A DNA stretch of 64,000 nt from Prevotella aff. ruminicola Tc2-24 (GTDB lineage Bacteria > Bacteroidota > Bacteroidia > Bacteroidales > Bacteroidaceae). This document shows, piece by piece, positions 8,885 to 17,344 of this stretch (position 1 is the stretch's first letter; every line of letters begins with the position of its first letter). The stretch covers positions 47,642-111,641 of the forward strand of contig NZ_FOIQ01000007.1 in assembly GCF_900110895.1 (NCBI RefSeq). The letters are read 5' to 3'. The notes under the pieces were generated by a model. That model saw only the letters and a program-made list of their open reading frames with translations, did no database searches and was not told the origin of the DNA. The position numbers and the translations under genes were made by a program.

Positions 8885-9649
8885 CTATGGCATACTTTCT
8901 CCCTCAACGTATTGCGACATTAAGAGGTGGTCACCATCATAGACAACATAGGTGAAATGGGCGATCCAGTCGCCGAGGATGATCATACGTACCTTCTTCG
9001 TCAGTTGAAGGTCTAGTTCGATATGGCGGTGGCCATAGATGAAATAGTCCACGTTTGGGTGGTACTGGATATATCCTTTGGTGAAAAGCACCAGATGTTC
9101 GCGGCTTTCTCCCATATAGGGCGGTTCCTCACCGCTCGGACGTTTCAGTCGACTGTGCTTGGCCCAGTGAAGACCGAACCACATGCCCCAACGGGGATGC
9201 AGGGCGGAGAAGGCCCACTGACAGAAGGATGAGTGGAAGATGGTACGGATCAGCTTGAACTTCTTGTCGGGATCGCCTAGTCCATCGCCGTGAGCCAAGA
9301 AGAACATCTTACCGTAGATCTCCGTCGTCATGGGCTGCTTGTGCAAGATAACACCGCATTCCTTCTCCAGATAGTCGTATGCCCAGATGTCATGGTTGCC
9401 GGTGAAATAATGTACCTCCACACCCATGTCGGTCAGTTCCGACAGTTTGCCGAGGAAACGGGAATATCCTTTTGGTACGACATATTTGTATTCGTACCAG
9501 AAATCGAACATGTCGCCCAACAGGTATATGGCAGCTGCTTTCTCCTTGATACTGTCAAGGAAGCGCACCAGTCGTCGTTCTTGCATCCGTCCGTGCGGAA
9601 TGGCAAGCGATCCCAGATGGGCATCGGAAAGGAAATAGACATTCTTCAT
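8885..9649 (-). CDS. lpxH: UDP-2,3-diacylglucosamine diphosphatase, LpxH type
   Basis: A calcineurin-like metallophosphoesterase of 254 residues. It has all metal-binding blocks: SDAHLG near the N terminus, GDMFDFW, GNHD, AHGDGLGD and YGHRHIE. LpxH hydrolyses UDP-2,3-diacylglucosamine to lipid X on the cytoplasmic face of the inner membrane in lipid A synthesis. LpxH-like proteins in Bacteroidota are often annotated only as metallophosphoesterases, but the spacing and the FDFWYEY segment fit LpxH. It lies 28 bases upstream of kdgK and 12 bases downstream of sufT. Confidence 0.87.
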   Translation of the reverse strand: MKNVYFLSDAHLGSLAIPHGRMQERRLVRFLDSIKEKAAAIYLLGDMFDFWYEYKYVVPKGYSRFLGKLSELTDMGVEVHYFTGNHDIWAYDYLEKECGVILHKQPMTTEIYGKMFFLAHGDGLGDPDKKFKLIRTIFHSSFCQWAFSALHPRWGMWFGLHWAKHSRLKRPSGEEPPYMGESREHLVLFTKGYIQYHPNVDYFIYGHRHIELDLQLTKKVRMIILGDWIAHFTYVVYDGDHLLMSQYVEGESMP

Positions 9650-9661
9650 CTGAATTGTTGA

Positions 9662-9991
9662 TTAGTCGAACCCCAGTTCGACGCGTGCCTCTTCACTCAT
9701 CATCGACTGATCCCAGGCTGGCTCAAATACCAGATTGACATTACAGCCTTTCACCCCTTCGACACTCTCCACCTTCGTACGTACATCCTCCAATATGAAG
9801 TCGGCTGCGGGACAGTTGGGCGCGGTGAACGTCATGTCAAGTTCAACAAATGGTTCTGAGTCGTTGTCCTGTACGTCAATCTTATAGATCATTCCCAGAT
9901 CGTAGATGTTGACAGGAATTTCTGGGTCGTAGACGGTCTTCAGCACATCAACGATCCGCTCTTCTATCATTGTTTTCTCTTCTTGTGTCAT
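9662..9991 (-). CDS. SufT-like iron-sulfur assembly factor (MIP18/DUF59 family)
   Basis: A 109-residue protein with the DUF59/MIP18 hallmark DPEIPVNIYDLGMIYKI, then MTFTAPNCPAADFI with the conserved cysteine and a C-terminal VFEPAWDQSMMSEEARVEL. Proteins of this family help mature iron-sulfur proteins together with Suf components. The reading frame is open to 10021, but the -7 promoter element at 10000-10007 lies inside that extension, so the start must be 9991 or the next ATG at 9970. With 9991 the mRNA would be nearly leaderless; 9970 gives an A-rich leader with AAGAAG before the ATG. Confidence 0.85.
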   Translation of the reverse strand: MTQEEKTMIEERIVDVLKTVYDPEIPVNIYDLGMIYKIDVQDNDSEPFVELDMTFTAPNCPAADFILEDVRTKVESVEGVKGCNVNLVFEPAWDQSMMSEEARVELGFD

Positions 9992-9999
9992 ATTCGCTG

Positions 10000-10007
10000 C
10001 AAAGATA
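10000..10007 (-). promoter_or_regulatory. -7 element for the sufT-lpxH-kdgK group
   Basis: On the minus strand this reads TATCTTTG. It ends 8 bases before the ATG at 9991 and decides against the longer reading frame. Confidence 0.6.
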
Positions 10008-10050
10008 CGTATTTTTATCAAATTTTGCTATACGTAACAACTTATTTTAT

Positions 10051-10058
10051 TATTTTTG
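10051..10058 (+). promoter_or_regulatory. -7 element for the ECF sigma operon
   Basis: TATTTTTG matches TAnnTTTG, 53 bases before the sigma-factor ATG. No matching -33 is evident, so autoregulation through an ECF-type promoter remains open. Confidence 0.4.
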
Positions 10059-10111
10059 CTTAGGAAAATGGAGGGCTTAATTGTATTAAGAAGAAAAGAC
10101 TGCAAAAACAG

Positions 10112-10612
10112 ATGATCGACAAGCGAGAATTCGAAATGGTTTTCAGATGTCATTATGACGGGATGTTCCGACTGGCACTAAGGATGTTAGGCGATGAGGC
10201 TGAAAGCAAGGATATTGTGAGCGACGTGTTCGCCCAACTGCTCCATCGCGGCACAGATCTCAAGTCGGACACTCTTCGGGCCTATCTGTTGACAAGCGTA
10301 CGTAACCGCTGTATCAATCTGTTGGTGCACAAACAGAAAGAACAGCAGATGCAGAAGGCCGTCGTTGTAGAGATGATCACCCCAGAAAAGACCGTTGAAC
10401 AGGAACAACTGCAGATGCTATACCACTACATCGACACGCAGTTTCCCAAACTCTCGCAGCAGATACTTCGTCTGCGCTACCAGCAAGGCTTGAAGTACCG
10501 CGAGATTGCCAAGGTGCTGCAGGTCAGCGAGGTCACCGTCCATAAACATCTGTCGCAGTCGCTGAAACAATTAAAGGATTATTTTAAATCATCGGATTAT
10601 GGAATCAAATGA
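10112..10612 (+). CDS. ECF RNA polymerase sigma factor
   Basis: A 166-residue sigma-70 factor with only regions 2 and 4. Region 2 includes FRCHYDGMFRLALRMLGD and AESKDIVSDVFAQLL. Region 4 includes KLSQQILRLRYQQGLKYREI and VSEVTVHKHLSQSLKQL, a helix-turn-helix that would read the -35 element. It directs polymerase to a small regulon, normally including the downstream receptor gene. It overlaps the anti-sigma gene by 14 bases, so the two are translationally coupled, and the third gene is a TonB-dependent receptor with an STN-like domain. This is the standard Bacteroidota cell-surface signalling arrangement. Confidence 0.93.
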   Translation: MIDKREFEMVFRCHYDGMFRLALRMLGDEAESKDIVSDVFAQLLHRGTDLKSDTLRAYLLTSVRNRCINLLVHKQKEQQMQKAVVVEMITPEKTVEQEQLQMLYHYIDTQFPKLSQQILRLRYQQGLKYREIAKVLQVSEVTVHKHLSQSLKQLKDYFKSSDYGIK

Positions 10613-11165
10613 CAAACTGGAAAAGCTCCTCAGGCAGATGTATACCCTAGAGTCCCTCCACGATAACGATATAGATACATCGGACATTGTCGACGAGGCG
10701 TGGACGAAGTTTGAGGCAGAACACTTTGGAGGTGGAAAGCGAAGCGTGAAAACTGAAAGTTTTTCGTTTCTCAAGATAGCTGCAATATTTGTTGGAGTAC
10801 TACTGCTCTCTGGTATCACCTATGCTGCTGTGCAGATGATAAATAGCAGTTCACAGAAGTTACAGAAAGAACAGGTCGTGGCGACAGTAAATACAGAACA
10901 CTCAGCTGGCAATGCCCAACTGACAGAGCAGGATAGTACTCTGCACAAACCCATCGTCTACGAAGATGCAGAATTGGCAACCATCCTGAAAGATATGGCA
11001 TCTTACTATCAGGTTGAACTCATCTATAAGAATGAGGCCAGCAAGCATATCCGTCTCTATTTCACATGGGACCAAAAACAGACGATAGACGATCTTGTCG
11101 ATACGTTTAACAAGTTTGAGCGCATCCAGATTGTTTACGAGAACAAGAAATTGATTGTAGAATAA
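10599..11165 (+). CDS. Minimal anti-sigma factor with DUF4974-like domain
   Basis: A 188-residue single-pass membrane protein. Residues 1-56 are a short acidic cytoplasmic part that probably holds the sigma factor, about 57-78 is the membrane segment (FLKIAAIFVGVLLLSG), and about 119-188 is a DUF4974/STN-like periplasmic domain (EDAELATILKDMASYYQVEL). The large FecR beta domain of ordinary FecR-type anti-sigma factors is missing. It starts inside the sigma gene and stops 16 bases before the receptor ATG. Its C-terminal domain and the receptor N terminus look like related folds, so a direct contact is a reasonable inference. Confidence 0.75.
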   Translation: MESNDKLEKLLRQMYTLESLHDNDIDTSDIVDEAWTKFEAEHFGGGKRSVKTESFSFLKIAAIFVGVLLLSGITYAAVQMINSSSQKLQKEQVVATVNTEHSAGNAQLTEQDSTLHKPIVYEDAELATILKDMASYYQVELIYKNEASKHIRLYFTWDQKQTIDDLVDTFNKFERIQIVYENKKLIVE

Positions 11166-11181
11166 CTTGAATCAACACAAA

Positions 11182-13752
11182 ATGAAACATTATATATTCA
11201 CAGTGCTGCTCTGTGGCTTGACGTTGTGTGCTCAGGCACAGAGGATTAGCCGCCATTACCAAAACGAGTCACTGTCAAAGGTCCTTGAGGACTTGAACAC
11301 AGTCACCAGCGATAAGACCATCTATTTCATCTATGATGAACTGGAAGACTTCACAGTTACCAGTCATTTCAGCGATCTTCCCATCAAAGAGGCCATCCGC
11401 GAGGTCGTTGGTTTCTATCCGATGAAGGTGACATATGAAGGTGACAAGATCTTCATAGAATGCACCCAAAAGGAAGATACCAAGGTGATAGGCCATATCG
11501 TGGACGAAAACGGACAACCCGTAGAATTCGCCAATATCTCATTGCACAACGCCATAGAAATTCAAAACAATGATCAAAATTCCACATATATTAACGGAGG
11601 CGTGAGCAATGAGAATGGCGATTTCGTAATACCCTGTAAGGCCCAGCGCATCACACTGAGAGTGTCGTATGTCGGCTATAAGACCGTTACCCGAAACGTC
11701 AGCGTGGGCAACATCGGCACCATCACCCTCCAGCCTGAGACCTATATGGTGAAAGGTGTTGAGATTAAAGGCGAGAGACCTCAATACAAACCAACAACGG
11801 GTGGCGTAAGCGTCGATGTGCAACATTCGCTGCTCCATGACATTGGCAATGCCGACGATCTGTTGTCGATAATCCCGATGGTGCAGGGCAAGGATGGTAA
11901 GTTTGAGGTGCTGGCCAAAGGTGAACCCGAGATCTACATCAATAATAAGAAGGTGCGTGATATGGGTGACCTGAAACAACTGAAATCGACAGACGTCAAG
12001 AGCGTGGATGTGATTACTGCCCCTGGTGCGAAATACAATGCCGAGGTGAATGCCGTGATTCTTATCAAGACCTTGAAGCCTCAGGGCGATGGATTCAGTC
12101 TGATGGCCACCAGTCAGACTTGGAAAAACAACAAGTGGAACACCTACGACGACTTGACGCTGAAATATCGCACTGGCGGTCTGGAGGCTTTTGCCAACGT
12201 TGCGCTCGATAACGGTCACTATAGCAATGATCAGGATATCGATCAAGAACTGCATATCAGCAAGGACTTGTTTAGCGGCAGTGCAGAATTACCTGTTAGG
12301 AGTTCGTGGACGGAGATTCAGTATCAGGCAGGTCTGAGTTACGACTTCAGCTCAGATCATTCTATAGGTCTGAGTTTCTCTTCGCAAAAGAACCTCCATA
12401 GTTGTTTCAAGTCGGATATGAAACAGTACTACATGAAGAACGGAACCTTTGATGGTAATGTCTATCTGACAACAGATATCCGCGAGAAAGACAAGCCCGT
12501 ATGGGAACTGAACACCTACTATGTAGGTAAGATAGGGCAACTGGGTATTGATCTGAACGCTACCATATTACGACGTGAATCAGAGGAAAATAACAATCAG
12601 TATGAGACAAGTCAGGAATATGGCAACCGCACCATCACCACGCTGACCAATGAAGACCGTAAGATGGTAGCAGGCAAACTGGTGCTGACCTATCCCGTCT
12701 GGAAAGGTGAGTTAAGTGCTGGATCAGAGGCGACGAGCACGAAGAGCCGTGGTGGTAACTTTAATCTGGAGAATATCATCCCAGAGTCGGACACCGAGAT
12801 GGAAGAAAAGAATATCGCCGGCTTTGCTGAGTATGAGTTACAACTAGGCCTGTGGCACCTAAATGCTGGTCTGCGCTATGAGCACGTCGCTGCGGACTAC
12901 ACCTCGTTTGGCGTCTGGCAGGAGGAGCCCAGCCGTACTTATAACGACTGGTTCCCCAATGTCTCAGCAGCCTGGCAAAAGGGCAAATGGGGTGCTCAAC
13001 TGAGTTACAACAAGCGCATCACCCGTCCGCCATACAGCATGTTGACCTCTATGGTCATATACGACAGTCGAATCCTATACGAAGGCGGTAACCCATTGTT
13101 GCGTCCCTCGGTAAGGCAGAGCATCGATTTCAACCTCACCTATTCATGGCTGAACTTTGTCACTGGCTTTACTCGTGAGAACGACTTCTTTACCCATGTT
13201 GGTCAGGTGTACGATGAAGTGCAGGAGATTGCCATCCTCCGTCCAGATAACTTCGACCATCAGGATCGCGTCTATGCCACACTCGTCGCATCACCCAAAT
13301 TCGGATTCTGGCAGCCGCAGGCTACGCTGCACTATTATCAGCAGATGTTCGATGCAGAGAGATATGGTGCGCCAAAGAAACTGAATAAGCCTGAGTTCAG
13401 TTTTAATCTGAATAGCTGGTTTGAGATCAATCCGACGGCTAAGGCCCTGGTACAGGTGAACTATTCTGGCGCCAACCACTGGGGATTCATGTATCGTGGT
13501 GACAAATTCCAGGTGAATGCCCGATTGCAGAAGTCATTCCTGAAAGGGCGCCTGGCAGCTACCCTGTATGCCAACGATATTTTCCATACGGCTAAGAACA
13601 AGACGACAACTTACTATGCCATCGGAAAGACAGCACAGGATTACTACAGTTACACGCAAAGCGTGGGACTCACCCTGAGCTATAACTTCAATGTCGCAGG
13701 CTCGAAGTATCGTGGTACAGGTGCTGGTAACGACGAAAGGAACCGTCTCTGA
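11182..13752 (+). CDS. TonB-dependent receptor with STN-like signalling domain
   Basis: An 856-residue outer-membrane protein. It has a signal peptide (MKHYIFTVLLCGLTLCAQA), an STN-like domain (about residues 24-98), a carboxypeptidase-regulatory-like beta domain (about 105-190, IGHIVDENGQPVEFANISL), a plug-like region with VITAPGAKYNAEVNAVILIK, and a beta-barrel ending with a tyrosine- and phenylalanine-rich strand. The ATG at 11182 is preferred to an in-frame TTG at 11167. It is the third gene of the sigma/anti-sigma operon, so it probably both imports a ligand and signals its presence. The ligand is unknown, and no SusD partner is adjacent. Confidence 0.85.
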   Translation: MKHYIFTVLLCGLTLCAQAQRISRHYQNESLSKVLEDLNTVTSDKTIYFIYDELEDFTVTSHFSDLPIKEAIREVVGFYPMKVTYEGDKIFIECTQKEDTKVIGHIVDENGQPVEFANISLHNAIEIQNNDQNSTYINGGVSNENGDFVIPCKAQRITLRVSYVGYKTVTRNVSVGNIGTITLQPETYMVKGVEIKGERPQYKPTTGGVSVDVQHSLLHDIGNADDLLSIIPMVQGKDGKFEVLAKGEPEIYINNKKVRDMGDLKQLKSTDVKSVDVITAPGAKYNAEVNAVILIKTLKPQGDGFSLMATSQTWKNNKWNTYDDLTLKYRTGGLEAFANVALDNGHYSNDQDIDQELHISKDLFSGSAELPVRSSWTEIQYQAGLSYDFSSDHSIGLSFSSQKNLHSCFKSDMKQYYMKNGTFDGNVYLTTDIREKDKPVWELNTYYVGKIGQLGIDLNATILRRESEENNNQYETSQEYGNRTITTLTNEDRKMVAGKLVLTYPVWKGELSAGSEATSTKSRGGNFNLENIIPESDTEMEEKNIAGFAEYELQLGLWHLNAGLRYEHVAADYTSFGVWQEEPSRTYNDWFPNVSAAWQKGKWGAQLSYNKRITRPPYSMLTSMVIYDSRILYEGGNPLLRPSVRQSIDFNLTYSWLNFVTGFTRENDFFTHVGQVYDEVQEIAILRPDNFDHQDRVYATLVASPKFGFWQPQATLHYYQQMFDAERYGAPKKLNKPEFSFNLNSWFEINPTAKALVQVNYSGANHWGFMYRGDKFQVNARLQKSFLKGRLAATLYANDIFHTAKNKTTTYYAIGKTAQDYYSYTQSVGLTLSYNFNVAGSKYRGTGAGNDERNRL

Positions 13753-13755
13753 CCA

Positions 13756-14442
13756 TTAACATCTCCCTTGCTCATGATAAGAGTAATATTGTCCGTCAGT
13801 GACGATGACATGATCGAGAAAATGAATACGCATCAGTTCACAGGCGCGTTTGATGCTTCTGGTCAACTCATCGTCCTGACGACTAGGGGAGATGTTACCT
13901 GACGGGTGATTATGACAGACGGCCAGGATGGTGGCGTTAGCCAGCACCGCTTCGCGGATGATGATGCGGATATCGACGGCGGTCTCTGTGATACCACCGT
14001 GCGAGATGCGTATTTTCTTGATAAGGCGGTAATGCTGGTTGAGTAGTAGAACCCAGAACTCCTCCACGTCAAGATCCTGCATCACGGGTCGCATGTGGTT
14101 GTAGATACGGGTGGCGGTACCGAGATCGGGCCGTTCCTCGGGTGTCTCCATCTGTCGGCGTTTGCCCAGTTCGCAGGCGGCGAGGATACTGATGGCTTTC
14201 GCCTCACCGATACCGTTGTAGACACAAAGATCATTGATGTTTCTCTTTCCGAGAGTGTTCAGGTTGTTATTACAATCTGCGAGAATCCGTTTCATCAGTT
14301 CGACCGCGCTCTCCTTCGTGGAGCCTGATCCGATGAGGATAGCCAGCAACTCTGCATTACTCAGTGTTTCTGCACCGAGACTTGCCATTTTCTCCCGTGG
14401 CCGGTCTTCCTCCGCCCATTCTGATATTTTTAGTTTGTTCAT
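13756..14442 (-). CDS. radC: RadC family JAB-domain protein
   Basis: A 228-residue protein with an N-terminal helix-hairpin-helix-like part (LGAETLSNAELLAILIGSG, YNGIGEAKAISILAA) and a C-terminal JAB/MPN metal-binding domain with HNHPSGNISPSRQDD, the signature of RadC. It is called a DNA repair protein by history, but its biochemical role is unsettled. It ends 3 bases from the stop of the convergent receptor gene and is the last gene of the efp-glycosyltransferase-radC group. Confidence 0.93.
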   Translation of the reverse strand: MNKLKISEWAEEDRPREKMASLGAETLSNAELLAILIGSGSTKESAVELMKRILADCNNNLNTLGKRNINDLCVYNGIGEAKAISILAACELGKRRQMETPEERPDLGTATRIYNHMRPVMQDLDVEEFWVLLLNQHYRLIKKIRISHGGITETAVDIRIIIREAVLANATILAVCHNHPSGNISPSRQDDELTRSIKRACELMRIHFLDHVIVTDGQYYSYHEQGRC

Positions 14443-14494
14443 AGTGAAAAGTTTGTGAATGAAAAGTTAACAATGAAGGATTTATTTTTGGTAA

Positions 14495-15532
14495 TTAATT
14501 ATAGAATGTCTTTTCGAACGCTTGGAACTCATCTTGCCTGAGGACACATCGTTTCCACCACGATTCGATGAACCCTAGTCCGTAACCCATCAGTTGGACG
14601 AAGGCCGCAGGGATGGAGAGAAGCCCCACCTTGAGGCTCTTGTTCCTGATGGCCGAGTCGGTCAGGATAAGGATGCCGTATAAGATGATTGGTAACCAGG
14701 GCAGCAGACAGAGCCAGCGCCATTGGTCGTTGCCACAGTAGTACATGAGGAGTCGTCCGACAGCAGAGATGAGGATCAGTCCGATGACACCGACGGTGAA
14801 GACGGTGGGCAGCAGATGTACGAGCTTGAGTGTACCAGGATGGCGCTTCTCAAGATTGATACGAGCGATGCCACTGTTGTAGACCTGCCGGAAGAATTTC
14901 CGGAAGTCGGTACGACGCTTGTGCCATACCCAGGCTTCGGGAAAGAGACGTGGCTTATAGCCTGCCTCGACGATACGATAGGAGAAGTCGATGTCCTCAC
15001 CAAAACGCATCTTTGAGAATCCTCCGAGCTGAAGATAGACATCACGACGGATACCCATGTTGAATGAACGGGGATAGAACTTGTCGAGTTTCGTCTTTCC
15101 ACCACGGATACCACCCGTGGTGAAGAACGAGGTCATCGAATAGCTGATGGCCTTCTGCACTGGGGTAAACGAGGGGTGGGCTGCGTCGGGACCGCCAAAG
15201 GCTTCTGCAGGAGTCTCTTTCAGAGAGTCTTCGACCGCCTGGATATAACCTTCATGCAGTACGACATCGGAATCGAGAATTAGCAGGTAGTCGCCGCTGG
15301 CACGCTCAGCCCCGTAATTACGGCTTTGGCCAGGACCGCTATTCTCCTTGGCGTAATAATGCAATGCAAGGATGTCTGCGTACTTGTCGCAAACATCCTT
15401 GCAGTTTCTGGTCGATCCGTCTTCCACAATAATGACCTCGAAGTCCTTTAGTGTCTGATTAGATAGGCTTTCGAGGAGTTCGTCCACTTCATCGGGACGA
15501 TTATAGACGGGAACGATGATTGAATATTTCAA
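14495..15532 (-). CDS. Family 2 glycosyltransferase, membrane anchored
   Basis: A 345-residue GT-A glycosyltransferase. It starts MKYSIIVPVYNRPDEVDELL, has DFEVIIVEDGST, SGPGQSRNYG, a DSD metal-binding motif (LLILDSDVV) and FGEDIDFSYRIVEAG as the acidic acceptor motif. Two or three hydrophobic segments lie after about residue 240 (LLPTVFTVGVIGLILISAVG and LLPWLPIILYGILILT), so it is held at the inner membrane. The acceptor and sugar are unknown. It lies 14 bases downstream of efp and 52 bases upstream of radC. Confidence 0.85.
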   Translation of the reverse strand: MKYSIIVPVYNRPDEVDELLESLSNQTLKDFEVIIVEDGSTRNCKDVCDKYADILALHYYAKENSGPGQSRNYGAERASGDYLLILDSDVVLHEGYIQAVEDSLKETPAEAFGGPDAAHPSFTPVQKAISYSMTSFFTTGGIRGGKTKLDKFYPRSFNMGIRRDVYLQLGGFSKMRFGEDIDFSYRIVEAGYKPRLFPEAWVWHKRRTDFRKFFRQVYNSGIARINLEKRHPGTLKLVHLLPTVFTVGVIGLILISAVGRLLMYYCGNDQWRWLCLLPWLPIILYGILILTDSAIRNKSLKVGLLSIPAAFVQLMGYGLGFIESWWKRCVLRQDEFQAFEKTFYN

Positions 15533-15546
15533 TGCTCAATATTCAA

Positions 15547-16113
15547 TTATTCCTTTACGCGCTGCAGATAGCTGCCATCGCGGGTGTCAACCTGAATCAG
15601 ATCGCCCTCGTTGATGAACAGGGGAACGCGAACCTCAACACCAGTCTCCAGTGTGGCGGGCTTCAGTGTGTTAGTGGCGGTGTCGCCCTTGATGCCCGGC
15701 TCGGAATGAGTAACGCGGAGCACGGTCTTTACCGGCATCTCGGCATAGAGGATCGTGCCGTCGGTGGTGTCGGATACCACCTCTACGATATCGCTCTCCT
15801 TCATGTATTCATGGCCGATAACGAGCTCGTTGTCGATGGGGATCTGCTCGAATGTCTCCTGGTTCATGAAGATACGACCCGACTGGTCCTCATAGAGGTA
15901 CTGGTAGGGACGGCGCTCGATGATGACGTCTTCGAGTTTCTCACCGATGTTGAAACGACGCTCCAGAACACGTCCGTCAGAGACGTTCTTAACCTTGATG
16001 ATCATGATCGTGTTACCCTTACCCGGCTTTCTGTGCTGGAAATCGATGCAAACCCAGATGCCACCATCCATTCTGATAGCAGTTCCTTTTTTAATGTCTT
16101 GTGAATTAATCAT
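15547..16113 (-). CDS. efp: Translation elongation factor P
   Basis: EF-P relieves ribosome stalling at polyproline. The 188-residue protein has the three-domain EF-P pattern: domain I with the modification loop HRKPGKGN (candidate Lys32), domain II with YQYLYEDQSGRIFMNQETFE, and domain III ending GVEVRVPLFINEGDLIQVD. It is divergent from rpmH and has a well-formed promoter at 16151-16182. No EpmA/EpmB-type modification gene is in the window. Confidence 0.96.
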   Translation of the reverse strand: MINSQDIKKGTAIRMDGGIWVCIDFQHRKPGKGNTIMIIKVKNVSDGRVLERRFNIGEKLEDVIIERRPYQYLYEDQSGRIFMNQETFEQIPIDNELVIGHEYMKESDIVEVVSDTTDGTILYAEMPVKTVLRVTHSEPGIKGDTATNTLKPATLETGVEVRVPLFINEGDLIQVDTRDGSYLQRVKE

Positions 16114-16150
16114 ATAAACTAAAATGTTGATTTTGTTTCGTTTTCGGGTG

Positions 16151-16182
16151 CAAAATTAGTGCAAATCGAGTGAAAAACCAAA
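16151..16182 (-). promoter_or_regulatory. Promoter of efp
   Basis: On the minus strand TTTG (16179-16182) is separated by 20 bases from TAATTTTG (16151-16158), a full match to the Bacteroidota vegetative promoter. Confidence 0.8.
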
Positions 16183-16208
16183 TTTTATTGGATTTTTCCG
16201 CATAAAAC

Positions 16209-16239
16209 TTGCGTAATTCAAAAGAAATGAGTACTTTTG
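16209..16239 (+). promoter_or_regulatory. Promoter of rpmH
   Basis: TTG (16209-16211), 20 bases, then TACTTTTG (16232-16239). It lies 46 bases before the rpmH start and is divergent from the efp promoter. Confidence 0.75.
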
Positions 16240-16285
16240 CAGCCCAAAAGTGACGATAATAACAAAATAAAATAAGTATAAAGCA

Positions 16286-16441
16286 ATGAAGAGAACATTT
16301 CAGCCGCACAATCGCCGTCGCGTCAACAAGCACGGCTTCCGTGAGAGAATGGCCACAAAGAACGGCCGCCGCGTATTGGCTGCACGTCGTGCCAAGGGTC
16401 GCAAGAAGTTAACAGTTTCTGACGAGAACCACGGAAAGTAA
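16286..16441 (+). CDS. rpmH: 50S ribosomal protein L34
   Basis: A 51-residue highly basic protein beginning [20 protein letters not shown] and continuing [20 protein letters not shown], the diagnostic L34 sequence, with a short acidic tail typical of Bacteroidota. It is a structural protein of the large ribosomal subunit. It has its own promoter upstream and a strong intrinsic terminator at 16475-16516, so it is monocistronic. Confidence 0.98.
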   Translation: MKRTFQPHNRRRVNKHGFRERMATKNGRRVLAARRAKGRKKLTVSDENHGK

Positions 16442-16474
16442 TCCGTTTTCTCTAACAGAATATTCGGTTAAAAT

Positions 16475-16516
16475 AGGAAGAAGCAGAGTGTGATCTTTGC
16501 TTCTTCCTGTTTTTTG
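16475..16516 (+). terminator. Intrinsic terminator after rpmH
   Basis: The 11-base arm AGGAAGAAGCA (16475-16485) pairs perfectly with TGCTTCTTCCT (16498-16508), followed by GTTTTTTG. Confidence 0.92.
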
Positions 16517-16648
16517 TGGTATCGTTCTAAGCATTTACTTCGTTTCAACAAACCTGAAGAATCCTTTGTTCTGTTCTTATCCTTCCGTATTTCTGCTGTC
16601 TGCAATGGTGAAGGTGCTCACGCTCGGAAAAAAAAAGAAACAAGTTTC

Positions 16649-16679
16649 TTTGTTTTTCTCTCGCTTATTCGTACCTTTG
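16649..16679 (+). promoter_or_regulatory. Promoter of the PASTA-rluD-ddl group
   Basis: TTTG (16649-16652), 19 bases, then TACCTTTG (16672-16679), a full consensus 24 bases before the PASTA protein ATG. It also shows that the longer open frame upstream of 16703 is not coding. Confidence 0.82.
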
Positions 16680-16702
16680 CACTAAAGAAAAGAATAAACA
16701 AC

Positions 16703-17344
16703 ATGAAAGCAAAGGATTTCTTTGGGAAATTCGTCAGTGCCTATCTGTGGGGTAACCTATTGGCGATGTTCCTTGTGATTGTCGCTTTGGCAATCGGCGT
16801 CAAATACGGTCTGGCATGGTACACGCATCATGGTGAGGGTATCGAGGTGCCCAAGATCGAGGGGATGTCCTATGCCGACGCCCGTCTGATGATTGATGAG
16901 ATGGGCCTGAACATCATCGTCAGCGACTCTGGCTACAACAAGCGTCTGGCGGCCGACTGTGTTCTGGCGCAGAACCCGGGACCGGGTATGAAAGTAAAGA
17001 CCGGTCATACGATCTATGTCACGGTGAACTCTCCTTCCTCTCCTTCCTTTGCGATCCCCGATGTGGTGGATAACAGCAGTTACCGCGAGGCGGAGGCCAA
17101 GCTGACGGCCTTGGGCTTCAAGCTCCTGCCTCCGCAGTATGTGTCGGGTGAGAAAGACTGGGTCTATGGTATCCTGTGCAAGGGTCGCCGTGTGTCAACG
17201 GGCGATCATGTGTCGATAGAGGCCCCGTTGACCCTGATGATCGGCAGCGGTGAGTACGACTCCGACGAGGATGTCGACTATATAGAGCCTGAGTACAGGA
17301 TGATGCGTGGCGACGACGTGGACGAGTTCGAAGAGGTGAGATAA
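16703..17344 (+). CDS. PASTA-domain membrane protein
   Basis: A 213-residue protein with a cytoplasmic N terminus, one membrane segment (about residues 15-37, LWGNLLAMFLVIVALAIGV) and periplasmic PASTA repeats (about 48-190) with IEVPKIEGMSYADARLMIDE and VLAQNPGPGMKVKTGHTIYV. PASTA domains bind peptidoglycan fragments, but here there is no kinase or transpeptidase domain. The C-terminal 30 residues are strongly acidic (DSDEDVDYIEPEY). Its stop overlaps the next ATG by one base (TAATG), so it is coupled to the pseudouridine synthase; ddl in the same run also points to the cell wall. Function is unproven. Confidence 0.85.
   Translation: MKAKDFFGKFVSAYLWGNLLAMFLVIVALAIGVKYGLAWYTHHGEGIEVPKIEGMSYADARLMIDEMGLNIIVSDSGYNKRLAADCVLAQNPGPGMKVKTGHTIYVTVNSPSSPSFAIPDVVDNSSYREAEAKLTALGFKLLPPQYVSGEKDWVYGILCKGRRVSTGDHVSIEAPLTLMIGSGEYDSDEDVDYIEPEYRMMRGDDVDEFEEVR

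Noticed and set aside
16490..16702. N-terminal extension of the PASTA protein
   Set aside because: It begins inside the rpmH terminator and contains the promoter at 16649-16679.
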